A program made the position numbers and the translations under genes. A stretch of DNA of 64,000 nt from Exiguobacterium undae DSM 14481 (GTDB lineage Bacteria > Bacillota > Bacilli > Exiguobacteriales > Exiguobacteriaceae): the NCBI RefSeq assembly GCF_000620805.1, contig NZ_KK211187.1, forward strand, positions 591,957-655,956, read 5' to 3'. Numbering within the stretch: the first letter of the stretch is position 1; each line of letters opens with the position of its first letter. The notes under the pieces are model-generated. The model made no database searches and was not told the DNA's origin. It worked only from the letters and a program-made list of their open reading frames with translations. Shown here one piece after another: positions 18,903-27,531 of the stretch.

Positions 18903-19905
18903 CCTGAATCACCTCAAGCGTATGGAGTTGCTCCTCAAGCCAAGTGAGGGCCCGGTTGACGTGAAGCGTTGGACCGGTCAGGCTGACAATCAACACTCCG
19001 AAGGCGACGTTTTGAATATAATCGACCTTGCCGTGCAGGATGCTGACCGAGATATCAAATTGTTTGATCGCTTCTGACAGCGTACTCTCACCGGTCTTTT
19101 CTCCCGTGAATTGGAGACGGATGATCTTCCCGGGTGTTGTTCGCAAAATCCGTTCCGGCAACTCGATTTGGAGTGCCGTATCGACGTAATGTTTTGTGAC
19201 GTCATGGGTCGGTTGACTGAATATGTCGTAGGTGTTGGCGACTTCGACGACTTCACCGTGAGCCATGACGGCGACGCGGTGACAAATCTGTTTGACGACA
19301 TCAATCTCGTGAGTGATCAGGATGATTGTCAGACCAAGCCGTTCATTCAAGTCCTTCAGCAATTCCAGGATTTGCAGGGTCGTGACCGGATCGAGCGCTG
19401 ATGTTGCTTCGTCACATAACAGGACACTCGGATTATTCGCAAGGGCGCGGGCAATCCCGACCCGTTGTTTTTGTCCGCCGCTGAGTTGACTCGGGAAATT
19501 GGTCTCAAATCCTTCAAGTCCGACCAGGGCGACGAGTTCTTTGATCCGGCTTGGGAAATCACTGCGTTTGACGCCGGCTGCTTTTAAGGCGAACGCGATG
19601 TTGTCGGAAACATTCCGCGATTGAATCAATTGGAAATGTTGAAAGATCATTCCGATCTTCAGGCGCAACTCTCTTAGGCTGCCTTTGGATAAATCGGACA
19701 GTTTGATACCGGATACTTTGACCGTTCCTTGTGTCGGTGTTTCGAGTCCGTTGATCAAACGCAACAAGGTACTTTTTCCGGCGCCGGATTCACCGATGAT
19801 GCCAAAAATTTCACCTTGCTGAATCGTTAAGTTGACGTCACGCAGGGCGAAAATCGGTGTCCGGTCACGTACGAACCGTTTGGTGATGCCTTTGAATTCA
19901 ATCAT
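18892..19905 (-). CDS. metN: MetN, methionine ABC transporter ATPase
   Basis: A 337-residue ABC ATPase: Walker A GESGAGKS (about 38-45), signature LSGGQKQR, Walker B LLCDEATSALD, and the switch His in ILITHE. The C-terminal about 75 residues form the NIL domain that in MetN senses methionine and inhibits transport. The ATG has GGGAGGAAATAAC upstream. It is the first gene after the SAM-I riboswitch. Confidence 0.96.
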   Translation of the reverse strand: MIEFKGITKRFVRDRTPIFALRDVNLTIQQGEIFGIIGESGAGKSTLLRLINGLETPTQGTVKVSGIKLSDLSKGSLRELRLKIGMIFQHFQLIQSRNVSDNIAFALKAAGVKRSDFPSRIKELVALVGLEGFETNFPSQLSGGQKQRVGIARALANNPSVLLCDEATSALDPVTTLQILELLKDLNERLGLTIILITHEIDVVKQICHRVAVMAHGEVVEVANTYDIFSQPTHDVTKHYVDTALQIELPERILRTTPGKIIRLQFTGEKTGESTLSEAIKQFDISVSILHGKVDYIQNVAFGVLIVSLTGPTLHVNRALTWLEEQLHTLEVIQDVA

Positions 19906-19925
19906 CTGTTATTTCCTCCCTATAC

Positions 19926-19970
19926 AAAAAAATCGCTTTTTTCCAGTTAAGAGCAACCAGAAAAAAGCGA
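19926..19970 (-). terminator. SAM-I riboswitch terminator
   Basis: A long stem (TCGCTTTTTT arm against AAAAAAGCGA) reads into a seven-base T-run on the minus strand, between the aptamer and metN. This is the standard S-box off switch. Confidence 0.9.
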
Positions 19971-19990
19971 CGAAGTGTAAGATTTCGTAA

Positions 19991-20090
19991 CTTATCTCTC
20001 AGAATGAAACATTCTGTAGGATGTGGCACCGTTCCTTAAAGGTGGTTGCCGGACGTCGTTGGGCCTATTCCCTCGGTCGCTCGCGATAAG
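19991..20090 (-). promoter_or_regulatory. SAM-I (S-box) riboswitch of metNIQ
   Basis: On the minus strand the aptamer is closed by CTTATC/GATAAG (19991-19996 with 20085-20090). It contains the S-box landmarks: GCGACCGAGGG near the 5' end, GGCAACC, AAGG...GGTGCCA and GAGAGATAAG at the 3' end. High S-adenosylmethionine should favour the adjoining terminator and stop methionine uptake (established for the family). Confidence 0.95.
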
Positions 20091-20111
20091 TAGATATGCT
20101 GTTGGGATTTA

Positions 20112-20140
20112 CTTTAACGGAAATCATTCCCATCTGTCAA
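20112..20140 (-). promoter_or_regulatory. Predicted promoter of the metNIQ leader
   Basis: On the minus strand TTGACA (20140-20135) is 17 bases from TTAAAG (20117-20112), just after the aminotransferase stop. The -35 is perfect and the -10 weak. Confidence 0.5.
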
Positions 20141-20154
20141 ACGTTTTTTCAGAA

Positions 20155-21342
20155 TTATTCCGCAACGGCTTGCTGAAACAGATTGAGCTGCCCAATCCGT
20201 TCGGCGGCTTCGACCAATCGTTCGGCGTCGGCAATCAAGCTGATCCGGACGTAGCCTTCGCCATATTCACCGAAGAAATGTCCCGGTGTGACGGCGACAT
20301 GCGCCTCGTCCAGCAAGTGGTCGGTAAAGCTTTGTGACGTAAAGCCGGACGGGACCGGCAACCAGACGAAGAACGAACCACCAGGGATCGGTCCGTCCCA
20401 TCCGATGTCTTGTAATTTGCCGAACAAGGCATCGCGACGGGCTTCATACAGCGCACTCAGTTCACGGACACACGTCTGGTCGCTTGAGAGGGCGACGGTC
20501 GCTGCGTGCTGGATGGGTGTGAAGGCACTGACGTATAAGTGTTCCTGGTACGTTTCGATACTTGAGATGACGGATGGATTCCCGATTGCAAAGGCGATGC
20601 GGAAGCCGGACATGTTGAAGCGTTTGGATAACGAAAAGAGTTCGATTCCGACGTCTTTCGCCCCTTCGGTCTGGAGGAAACTTCGGGTCGGACCATCAAA
20701 ACTGATACCGCCGTACGCCAAGTCATGGACGACGCAGATGTCGTTCGCGTCAGCGAAAGCGACCGTCTGTTCAAAGGCTTCCGCCGTCGCCGTCGCGCCG
20801 GTCGGATTGCTCGGGTAGTTGAGGAACAACATCCGGGCCCGTTCGACATCCGTCGTATCGAGTAACGTGTAGTCAGGTAAAAAAGCATTTTCCGCAAGGA
20901 GCGGTAACGTGATCGGGTAAGCACCTGCCAATGCCGCGCCGGACAGGTAGTCGGGGTAACCGGGATCAGGAACAATGACACCTTCACCCGGATTGACGAT
21001 TGTTTGCGGCAAGGCGACGATACCGGCTTTACTGCCGAGCAAAATGGCGACCTCAGAAGCAGGATCAATCGTCACACCGAATTCGGACTGATAAAAATCG
21101 GCTACAGCCTGTTTGAGAAAATCATGTCCGCGAAACGGAGGATATTGGAGATTGGAGGCGTCATTGATTGCCTCTTTTAAGGCGTCCAAAATATGTACGG
21201 GCGTGGTTTGGTCCGGCGTTCCTTGACCAAGCGTGATGACATCGTGGCCGGCTGCTTTGACGGCACCAATCCGCTGAGCGAGTTCAGCAAAGACCGGAGC
21301 GGGCAGCCGATCAATCGCAATCGATGGGGCGAAATGTTTCAT
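20155..21342 (-). CDS. MtnE-like PLP-dependent aminotransferase
   Basis: A 395-residue class I/II aminotransferase. Visible features: GQGTPDQTTP near the N-terminus, the PLP-contacting NYPSNPTG and DLAYGG, the Schiff-base lysine in FSLSKRFNMSGFR, and the carboxylate-binding arginine in GEYGEGYVRISL. Overall it resembles Bacillus YkrV/MtnE, which converts 2-keto-4-methylthiobutyrate to methionine in the salvage pathway. Its position directly upstream of the SAM-controlled metNIQ operon supports a sulfur role, but other amino acids cannot be excluded. GGAGGAA precedes the ATG. No S-box is visible upstream of this gene itself. Confidence 0.8.
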   Translation of the reverse strand: MKHFAPSIAIDRLPAPVFAELAQRIGAVKAAGHDVITLGQGTPDQTTPVHILDALKEAINDASNLQYPPFRGHDFLKQAVADFYQSEFGVTIDPASEVAILLGSKAGIVALPQTIVNPGEGVIVPDPGYPDYLSGAALAGAYPITLPLLAENAFLPDYTLLDTTDVERARMLFLNYPSNPTGATATAEAFEQTVAFADANDICVVHDLAYGGISFDGPTRSFLQTEGAKDVGIELFSLSKRFNMSGFRIAFAIGNPSVISSIETYQEHLYVSAFTPIQHAATVALSSDQTCVRELSALYEARRDALFGKLQDIGWDGPIPGGSFFVWLPVPSGFTSQSFTDHLLDEAHVAVTPGHFFGEYGEGYVRISLIADAERLVEAAERIGQLNLFQQAVAE

Positions 21343-21412
21343 CTGTGTTCCTCCTTGTTAGGTATTGTCGTCAAGGATAGCGAATTTTCAGTCAAAAGAA
21401 AAGGGTTTTTTC

Positions 21413-21463
21413 AAAAAGAAAAACACAGGACTTTTAAAAGGGGGTGTTCCCTCAAAAGTCCTG
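21413..21463 (-). terminator. Terminator of the mdxEFG-pgcM operon
   Basis: AGGACTTTT/AAAAGTCCT arms (21427-21435 with 21454-21462) with extra inner pairs. On the minus strand it continues into TTTTTCTTTTT. Confidence 0.85.
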
Positions 21464-21472
21464 CGGTGAAAA

Positions 21473-22144
21473 TTATTTTGAGAATACTCCGGATAAGGTG
21501 GTGAGTGAAAGCTTCGATGTATCGGTCAGGACAAGATCCGCCGCGTTTAAAATGTCGGCGTCACCAATGGCGATTGCGCGCATTCCAGCGCTCTTGATAG
21601 CCTCAACACCAGCAGCCGCATCCTCAATTCCGACACAATCTGTTGGAGCGACACCGACAGCTGTTGCTGCCTTTAAAAATACTTCTGGATGAGGTTTGGA
21701 CTTTTCGACTGTCGCTGCGTCGACGATATGATCGAAATAGTGATCGACCTCAAGTCGTTCGGAAACAAACTGTGCATTTTTAGAAGCAGACGCCATTGCG
21801 ATTTTGATCTTGTTTTGACGCAAATCCTTGAGCAAATCGATGATTCCGGGAAGAACATCCTGTGGCGTTAAATGTTGAATGGACTCCACGTAATACCGGT
21901 TTTTCTTTTCAGCCAGAGCCGTTTTTTCGGTTTCAGAATACCGGTCATTTGCTTGGCCGAGTGAAAGAATGCGTTCAAGTGAGTCCATGCGGTTAACGCC
22001 TTTAAGTGTCTCGTTGAATTGACGATCGAACGGGATAGAGAGTTCCTGTCCGAGTTGTTGCCAAGCCAGAAAATGATGTTCGGCAGAGTCTGTGATGACG
22101 CCGTCTAAATCGAAGATGACCGCTTGTGGATAAGGTGTAGACAT
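21473..22144 (-). CDS. pgcM: Beta-phosphoglucomutase
   Basis: A 223-residue HAD-superfamily protein. The phosphoaspartate motif DLDGVITDSAEHH lies at residues 11-23, cap-domain residues GVNRMDSLERIL follow, and the conserved lysine (KSKPHPEVF) and acidic GIEDAAAGVEAI motifs come later. It converts beta-glucose 1-phosphate, made by maltose phosphorylase, to glucose 6-phosphate. It is the last gene of the transporter operon, 12 bases after mdxG, while the phosphorylase lies in the divergent operon under the same operator type. Confidence 0.94.
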   Translation of the reverse strand: MSTPYPQAVIFDLDGVITDSAEHHFLAWQQLGQELSIPFDRQFNETLKGVNRMDSLERILSLGQANDRYSETEKTALAEKKNRYYVESIQHLTPQDVLPGIIDLLKDLRQNKIKIAMASASKNAQFVSERLEVDHYFDHIVDAATVEKSKPHPEVFLKAATAVGVAPTDCVGIEDAAAGVEAIKSAGMRAIAIGDADILNAADLVLTDTSKLSLTTLSGVFSK

Positions 22145-22156
22145 AAAAGCTCCTCC

Positions 22157-22981
22157 TTACTTATCTCCACCGATACGTAATCCTTGCATGAAATACCGGT
22201 TGAGTAAGATGTATAGAATGATGATTGGAATAATCGAGACGACGGACGCTGCCATGATGTAATTCCATTGGGTGGCGTTTTGACTTTGGAACGATTGAAG
22301 ACCAAGCGTTAACGTATATTTTTCTGGTGACGTGATGTAAAGCAAGGGCTTCATGAATTCGTTCCAGAAACCAAGGAAAATGAAGATGGCCTGAGTGGCA
22401 ACGGCCGGACGCGCCATCGGAAAGACGATTTTCCAAAACGTCTGGAAACGGTTTAATCCATCGACTTGAGCGGCTTCCTCGATTTCCTTCGGGAAGTTGA
22501 TGAAAAATTGTCGCATCATGAAGATGTATGCGAAGTTGATGGCACCCGGCAAGATCAGGGCGGAATAAGAATCAAGTAACCCAAGTGATTTCATGATGAG
22601 GTAATTCGGAATCAACAGAATCTGTCCGGGAACCATCATGACGGCAAGAATGAGTAAAAACCAGTAATTTCGACCGGCGAAACGAAGGCGTGCCAGTGAG
22701 TAACCGGCCATTGTGTTAAAGATCACGTTCAAGATGGTCCCAGTCGTTGCGACGATGAACGTGTTCATGACCCATTTCGGAAAGAGTGGATCACGGGTAA
22801 AGATGTAAGCAAAATTATCGAGGGTCGGCTTTTCAGGAAGTAGATTCAATCCGCCGGATACGATTTCTGCATAAGGTTTAAACGCAGCAAGAACTGCCCA
22901 TAAAAAGGGATACAGCGTCACGAGTCCGTAAAGGATGAGGACGCAATACAGTAAAACACGGGGCCATTTTTTCGGTTTCAT
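22157..22981 (-). CDS. mdxG: Maltodextrin ABC permease MdxG/MalG-type
   Basis: A 274-residue permease with six predicted helices and the EAA loop EEAAQVDGLNRFQTFWKIVFPMARP (about 175-200), typical of CUT1 sugar transporters. Its C-terminus is short and basic. It follows the partner permease by 12 bases. No ATPase gene is in the operon; as in B. subtilis, a shared MsmX-type ATPase elsewhere probably powers it (inference). Confidence 0.9.
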   Translation of the reverse strand: MKPKKWPRVLLYCVLILYGLVTLYPFLWAVLAAFKPYAEIVSGGLNLLPEKPTLDNFAYIFTRDPLFPKWVMNTFIVATTGTILNVIFNTMAGYSLARLRFAGRNYWFLLILAVMMVPGQILLIPNYLIMKSLGLLDSYSALILPGAINFAYIFMMRQFFINFPKEIEEAAQVDGLNRFQTFWKIVFPMARPAVATQAIFIFLGFWNEFMKPLLYITSPEKYTLTLGLQSFQSQNATQWNYIMAASVVSIIPIIILYILLNRYFMQGLRIGGDK

Positions 22982-22993
22982 ATTCGGACCTCC

Positions 22994-23953
22994 TTAGTAA
23001 TGAGACTCTTCTTTATTTAACCGTCGGGCAATCATCGAGACGGTGAAAATGACAATCGTCAACAAGATGGCAAGAGCTGATGCATATCCCATCGTTCCGA
23101 GCGTCTTGAACGCATATTGATAAATCAATAAGGAGAACGTCAGTGTCGCGTTATTCGGACCACCCGATCCGCCGGAGATGATATAGGCTTGGTCGAATAG
23201 TTGGAAACAGCCGATCAATCCCATTAAAATCACGTAGTTTGTAATCGGAGCAAGGTTGGGAACAGTGATTTTCGTCAGTTTTTGCCAAGCATTTGCTCCG
23301 TCCAAATCGGCTGCTTCGTACAGTGATTTCGGAATGTCTTGAAGCCCCGCTAAATAAATTGTCATGTAGTAGGGGACAGTTGCCCAAATGTTCATGACCA
23401 TGATTGAGGCAAGGGCGAATTGTGTTTCATTCACGAAGTTAATCGGTTCCGGTAAGATACCAACTGAAACCAGTGCATTGTTGACAGGACCGTTTAAGCT
23501 GAACAGAAACATGAAGATCATCGTTAAAGCGGAGCTTGATGTCAATGTCGGTAAAAAGTAAATGGTTCTAAAAGTATTTTGAAAACGAATACCTGAATTG
23601 AGAACCGCCGCCATAATCAGAGCGATGATGGTTTGGATCGGAACGACGAAGGCGACGTATCGAACCGTATTTTTGAGCGCAATCCAAACGCGTTCATCCT
23701 GCAAGGCGTTCGAATAATTCGTTAGACCGGTGAACTCAAAACTGACACCGCCAAATAGATTAACCCGTGTAAAGGAAAGGAATAAGGAATAGCCGATCGG
23801 AATCAATGTAAAGACCAGCATAATCAAAATCGTCGGCAACATGAACGTATACCCCTGTAAACTTTCGCCCTTACGTGCCCGTTCTTTTTTGGGTTTCGGA
23901 GGGCGACCGGTTGGGACAACGGGTTGCTGATTAGAATGAGGAACACTTGTCAT
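22994..23953 (-). CDS. mdxF: Maltodextrin ABC permease MdxF/MalF-type
   Basis: ATG 23953 is chosen because AAAGGAG (23961-23967) lies seven bases upstream; the frame stays open to 24034 but without a binding site there. The product has 319 residues: a proline- and lysine-rich cytoplasmic start (PTGRPPKPKKERARKGE), six membrane helices and the EAA motif YEAADLDGANAWQKLTKITVPNLAP. It pairs with MdxG to form the channel. Confidence 0.9.
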   Translation of the reverse strand: MTSVPHSNQQPVVPTGRPPKPKKERARKGESLQGYTFMLPTILIMLVFTLIPIGYSLFLSFTRVNLFGGVSFEFTGLTNYSNALQDERVWIALKNTVRYVAFVVPIQTIIALIMAAVLNSGIRFQNTFRTIYFLPTLTSSSALTMIFMFLFSLNGPVNNALVSVGILPEPINFVNETQFALASIMVMNIWATVPYYMTIYLAGLQDIPKSLYEAADLDGANAWQKLTKITVPNLAPITNYVILMGLIGCFQLFDQAYIISGGSGGPNNATLTFSLLIYQYAFKTLGTMGYASALAILLTIVIFTVSMIARRLNKEESHY

Positions 23954-23980
23954 GGAAAAGCTCCTTTCAAGTTGAGAAAT

Positions 23981-24022
23981 AAGAAGAAAACGCCCAACCT
24001 CCGAATTGGTCAGGTGAGCGTT
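23981..24022 (-). terminator. Hairpin between mdxE and mdxF
   Basis: An imperfect stem of about ten pairs (AACGC...GCGTT outer part, 23989-24022) follows the binding-protein stop and is trailed by TTTTCTTCTT. It probably acts as a partial terminator or 3' stabiliser giving more binding protein than permease (inference). Confidence 0.55.
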
Positions 24023-24030
24023 CTCGTGGA

Positions 24031-25317
24031 TCACTTATTCAACTGTGTTTTGATATCTTTATTGGCAGTCTTTTCGGCTTTTTTCATCGCCTCTTCTAAC
24101 GATACTTCGCCTTTTAAAGCGGCAGGGAACTGGTTGTTATATTCCCGGGCAATGATGGAAAGTGTGTCGCCTTTTTGCCAAGGTGTCGCATATGCTCCAG
24201 CTTTAACGAACGGAGCTTTGATTGGATCCTCTTCAAGTTTCATCTCGCTTGCGACAGATTGAAGGGATGGCAATGTTCCGGCACCGTCCGCCCAAATTTT
24301 CATTCCTTCTTTTCCGGCGGCGTACTTAATGAATTCCCACGATGCCGCTTTGAATTTTGTTTGAGCATTCATCGAATAACTGACCGTAAACATCATCGAA
24401 CCATTTTTATCATTGATGGTTGGTGTTTCTTTCGTACCGAATTTCACGTCTTTGAAGTTTTGTTTTAAATGAGCAACCGCCCAGTTTCCTTCGATCATCA
24501 ACGCTGCTTTTTGTGCGCCGAATGAGTCGCCTGCCCATCCTTGACCTAAATCTGCCGGACGGCGAATCAGTCCTTCTTTATACGCGTCAACGATTGGTTG
24601 CAGTTGCTCGATTTGAGCCGGGTTACTTAAGACGGCATACCCTTTATCGTCCGTAATAGCTGTTCCGCTTGCTTCCATCACGAAGAGATGGCGTGCCAAT
24701 TCCGAAGTCGTAATGGCTGGTGATACTCCTTTTGGAAGTTTGTCTTTTAACTCAGAAAGAAAGGCCGGCCAATCTTCTGATTTTGTCGGAATGTCGTCTG
24801 GTGAAACACCAGCATCTTGAAGTAATGCTTCGTTGTAGTACACACCAAGTGTTGAGTAGTCTTTCGGCAATCCGTACTGCTTTCCATCTTCCGCTGTGAA
24901 GGCTTTATAGGCAGGAGCGTAGTAGTCTTCTTTTTTAAAATCTTTTGTCTGCTTCATATAGTCATCGAGTGGTGCGAGGACGCCTTGCTTAGACAGTTCA
25001 GGAGAAAGGAAGGCATCTACGTAAAATACGTCAGGTGCTGTTCCGCCGACTAAATCGGTTTGAAGTTGTGTCTGGTAATCGTTATAGATTTTTTTCTTTA
25101 CTTTAATCCCGGTTTGTTTGGTGAAGTCCTTCAGCATCTTATCCCAGGTCGTAACCTCTGCTTCCGTTCCTTTCCAAGAGCCGACGGTAATCGTTTGTCC
25201 TTTTAGCTCGCTTGGATCAGATGATACTTCAGCTTTGTCGTCCTCATTCGACGAACAGGCTGCCAATAACACAGAAGTCGTTGCCAGTAATGCCAATGCG
25301 GGTTTCCAAGTTTTCAT
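24031..25317 (-). CDS. mdxE: Maltodextrin-binding lipoprotein MdxE-type
   Basis: A 428-residue family 1 solute-binding lipoprotein; lipobox LLAAC at about residues 17-21 followed by an acidic linker (SSNEDDKAEVSSD). Features include GQTITVGSWKGTEAE, KIYNDYQTQLQTDLVGGTAPDVFYVD and AALMIEGNWAVA. It delivers sugar to the MdxFG permease. It is the first gene of the operon. One LacI operator lies in its promoter and another between promoter and start. Confidence 0.9.
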   Translation of the reverse strand: MKTWKPALALLATTSVLLAACSSNEDDKAEVSSDPSELKGQTITVGSWKGTEAEVTTWDKMLKDFTKQTGIKVKKKIYNDYQTQLQTDLVGGTAPDVFYVDAFLSPELSKQGVLAPLDDYMKQTKDFKKEDYYAPAYKAFTAEDGKQYGLPKDYSTLGVYYNEALLQDAGVSPDDIPTKSEDWPAFLSELKDKLPKGVSPAITTSELARHLFVMEASGTAITDDKGYAVLSNPAQIEQLQPIVDAYKEGLIRRPADLGQGWAGDSFGAQKAALMIEGNWAVAHLKQNFKDVKFGTKETPTINDKNGSMMFTVSYSMNAQTKFKAASWEFIKYAAGKEGMKIWADGAGTLPSLQSVASEMKLEEDPIKAPFVKAGAYATPWQKGDTLSIIAREYNNQFPAALKGEVSLEEAMKKAEKTANKDIKTQLNK

Positions 25318-25335
25318 AAGAAATTCCTCCTCGTT

Positions 25336-25349
25336 CCGAAACGTTTTGT
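25336..25349. promoter_or_regulatory. LacI-type operator near the mdxE start
   Basis: CCGAAACGTTTTGT is one arm-variant of the CGAAACGTTTCG palindrome. It lies about 20 bases upstream of the mdxE ATG, between its ribosome binding site and promoter. Confidence 0.6.
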
Positions 25350-25449
25350 AAAAACCGATATTTCTAAGGGGTATGAGAATCCGTGCTTTCCATGCAAAAT
25401 AAACGTAAGACTCAAACCTGTACAGAAAACGCTTTCATCTCTCGGGAGT

Positions 25450-25479
25450 ATCATACTACTTAAACGTTTCGGATAGCAA
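25450..25479 (-). promoter_or_regulatory. mdxE promoter with operator in the spacer
   Basis: On the minus strand TTGCTA (25479-25474) and TATGAT (25455-25450) are 18 bases apart. The operator-like TAAACGTTTCGG (25461-25472) fills the spacer, so repressor and RNA polymerase cannot bind together. Confidence 0.7.
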
Positions 25480-25517
25480 GTGTTTTTAGTTTTTTTACAG
25501 TGTGGTATATATATTCG

Positions 25518-25545
25518 TTGATATTGCGCTCTTTAAACGTAATAA
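25518..25545 (+). promoter_or_regulatory. Possible promoter of the LacI-family gene
   Basis: TTGATA (25518-25523) and TAATAA (25540-25545) are 16 bases apart, divergent from the mdxE promoter. Confidence 0.4.
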
Positions 25546-25591
25546 AGTAATATGAATATAAACGATGTAAATCGACGGACGGTCGATTTGC

Positions 25592-25603
25592 CAAAACGTT
25601 TTG
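25592..25603. promoter_or_regulatory. LacI-type operator before its own gene
   Basis: CAAAACGTTTTG is a perfect 12-base palindrome, about 20 bases before the regulator's start codon, suggesting autoregulation. Confidence 0.6.
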
Positions 25604-25622
25604 AGTAGGAAGGGTGAAAGAG

Positions 25623-26633
25623 TTGGCCACATTAAAAGATATTGCCCGCGAAACGGGTTTTTCTGTTACGACGGTATCCCGTGCGTTAAACGGTTATTTT
25701 GACGTAAGTGAAGGAACGCGAACAAAGATTGAACAGACCGCCAAGAGACTTGGATACAGTCCGAACATCATTGCGCGTAGTCTTGTGACAAAACAATCGA
25801 AGACGATCGGATTCATCGTGACGGATTTGAAACGTGAGAGCATCAAAGATAACTTCATGTATGAGACGTTATGTGGGGTGTCGGACACGTTAGCTTCGAC
25901 GACCTACGAGTTCGTTGTTTTGAGCACTTCGACGGCGAAACAAAAAAACAAAACCTATCGTCAAATTTGTGCCGAGCGTCAATTAGATGGTGTCGTCATT
26001 CAAGGATTGAAAATCGAAGATCCTTATTTGATCGAAGCGATGGACAGTGATACACCCTGTGTCTTAATTGATATTCCAATCGAGGGGGAAAAAGCAGCTT
26101 ATGTCACTTCCAACCAATTTGAGAGTGCAAAGCAAGCGGTTAAGTATCTAAGACGGATGGGACATGAAAAAATTGCGTATATGAATGGTTCTGAGCATGC
26201 CCATGTCAGTCAGATTCGAAAAAAAGCATACGAAGAGGCCCTGCGCGAAACAGGAGTTGAACTTGATCCGGCTTTGGTTGTCAACGGGGATTTTGAAGAG
26301 GAAATGGCAAGGCGAGCTGCTTTGCATTTACTGTTGAATCGGTCGGACGTCTCGGCATTTTTTTGCGCGAGTGATGTAATGGCGCTTGGTGTCATGCAGG
26401 CAGCTAAAGAGTTGGGGATTCAGATTCCGAAGGATTTATCTGTGATTGGTTTTGATAATATCTTGCTCTCACGTTATATCACCCCTAAGTTGACGACGAT
26501 TTCTCAACAACCGTATGAAATGGGAAGTGCGGCGGCTGAGATGTTAATTCAATTGATTGAAGGTCATGACGGAGAACGGCAGATTGAACTGAAAAATGAA
26601 TTGATTTTACGCGAATCAACTAGCAATCGATGA
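25623..26633 (+). CDS. LacI-family repressor of the maltose regulon
   Basis: A 336-residue LacI/GalR regulator. I choose TTG 25623 because AGGGTGA (25611-25617) is five bases upstream and the product then begins MATLKDIARETGFS, the family norm; GTG 25614 would overlap the binding site. The helix-turn-helix and hinge (TTVSRALNGYFDVSEGTRTKI) are at about 15-40. A periplasmic-binding-like sugar domain follows (FDNILLSRYITPKLTTISQQP). It lies between mdxEFG-pgcM and the DUF1189/mdxK genes, and five operators of one type surround these promoters. It probably releases DNA on binding maltose or a derivative (inference). Confidence 0.92.
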   Translation: MATLKDIARETGFSVTTVSRALNGYFDVSEGTRTKIEQTAKRLGYSPNIIARSLVTKQSKTIGFIVTDLKRESIKDNFMYETLCGVSDTLASTTYEFVVLSTSTAKQKNKTYRQICAERQLDGVVIQGLKIEDPYLIEAMDSDTPCVLIDIPIEGEKAAYVTSNQFESAKQAVKYLRRMGHEKIAYMNGSEHAHVSQIRKKAYEEALRETGVELDPALVVNGDFEEEMARRAALHLLLNRSDVSAFFCASDVMALGVMQAAKELGIQIPKDLSVIGFDNILLSRYITPKLTTISQQPYEMGSAAAEMLIQLIEGHDGERQIELKNELILRESTSNR

Positions 26634-26650
26634 GTGAACTAGATACCAGA

Positions 26651-26695
26651 TATAAATAAGGGATGTTCCTGTTGAGGAGCATCCCTTTATTTATA
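26651..26695. terminator. Bidirectional terminator after the LacI gene
   Basis: ATAAATAAGGGATG and CATCCCTTTATTTAT arms form a long stem that serves both the repressor gene and the convergent DUF1189 gene. Confidence 0.85.
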
Positions 26696-26696
26696 T

Positions 26697-27443
26697 TCAT
26701 GTCTCGTTATCAATTGAACGGATGGCGAGTAAAGCGAAAGTGGCGATGCTTGCCCAGTAAAGAAGCGACATGAATCCGATTTGGAAACCGAAAAGATCAA
26801 GTAATGTCTTGATGAGAATGGGCAGTGTGACACCGTAAGCTGTTAGCGTCCAAGCTTGACGGTAAGTGATGTCGTGCATCCGTTTGAAGCTGCGGCCCGC
26901 CAGTGCAAGCAGGCTGATGAGAACGATGTGAACGAACAATTGCAACATAAAAGCGACATACAGATAGATGGGGGCGAACCATTTTAATTGCCGGTCGAGA
27001 ACGGCTGCTCTTTTAAGCGCTTGATCATACGTGAACTCGCCGTTTTTAACGAACGGAGCCTCGGAATAGCGGTTAGATTGGAGCGGATAACCTTTTCGTC
27101 CGTAAGACCAGGTGTCCTCTTCAAGAAGCAGGATGTTCTCATAACGAAGGTTTTCGAAGGATTGATCAGAACCGATGACGATCAAAGAATTGATCTGACT
27201 TAACAAAATAACATCCGATTTTGCTGTCACTAATTTTCCGTTTGCCACATGCAACTGTGTCTCTTTTATCGTCGGAGAGATTGGTTCGGATTGACGTGTT
27301 GAAAAAAAGATAGTCAGTGCAAAACACAAGACCAAAAGGCTGAACAGGTAAAAAATCGTTTTCCAGATCGATTGATTCCGCCAAATCGTAGCTTTTTTTG
27401 CCTGAAAAGTTACGGAAATCAACCACTGATCAAGAAGATTCAT
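26697..27443 (-). CDS. DUF1189 membrane protein (YvdJ-like)
   Basis: ATG 27443 is preceded by AAAGGATG; the frame stays open further upstream but without a binding site. The product has 248 residues, one N-terminal helix (about 28-48), an extracytoplasmic stretch, and four more helices in the C-terminal half. It resembles the DUF1189 family, which in B. subtilis includes YvdJ of the maltodextrin locus. The biochemical role is unknown. It has its own promoter and a LacI-type operator downstream of the start, so it belongs to the regulon. Confidence 0.75.
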   Translation of the reverse strand: MNLLDQWLISVTFQAKKATIWRNQSIWKTIFYLFSLLVLCFALTIFFSTRQSEPISPTIKETQLHVANGKLVTAKSDVILLSQINSLIVIGSDQSFENLRYENILLLEEDTWSYGRKGYPLQSNRYSEAPFVKNGEFTYDQALKRAAVLDRQLKWFAPIYLYVAFMLQLFVHIVLISLLALAGRSFKRMHDITYRQAWTLTAYGVTLPILIKTLLDLFGFQIGFMSLLYWASIATFALLAIRSIDNET

Positions 27444-27461
27444 AAATTCACATCCTTTTTC

Positions 27462-27473
27462 TGAAACGTTTAA
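27462..27473. promoter_or_regulatory. LacI-type operator in the DUF1189 gene leader
   Basis: TGAAACGTTTAA, a variant of the shared palindrome, lies about 18 bases upstream of the DUF1189 start and downstream of its TATAAT (27491-27486 on the minus strand). Confidence 0.6.
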
Positions 27474-27485
27474 GTATCTATTCGG

Positions 27486-27516
27486 ATTATACATGGTTAG
27501 ACCCTCGAAATGTCAA
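27486..27516 (-). promoter_or_regulatory. Predicted promoter of the DUF1189 gene
   Basis: TTGACA (27516-27511) and a perfect TATAAT (27491-27486) on the minus strand, but with a long 19-base spacer. Confidence 0.5.
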
Positions 27517-27531
27517 TGTCAAAAAGAATGA

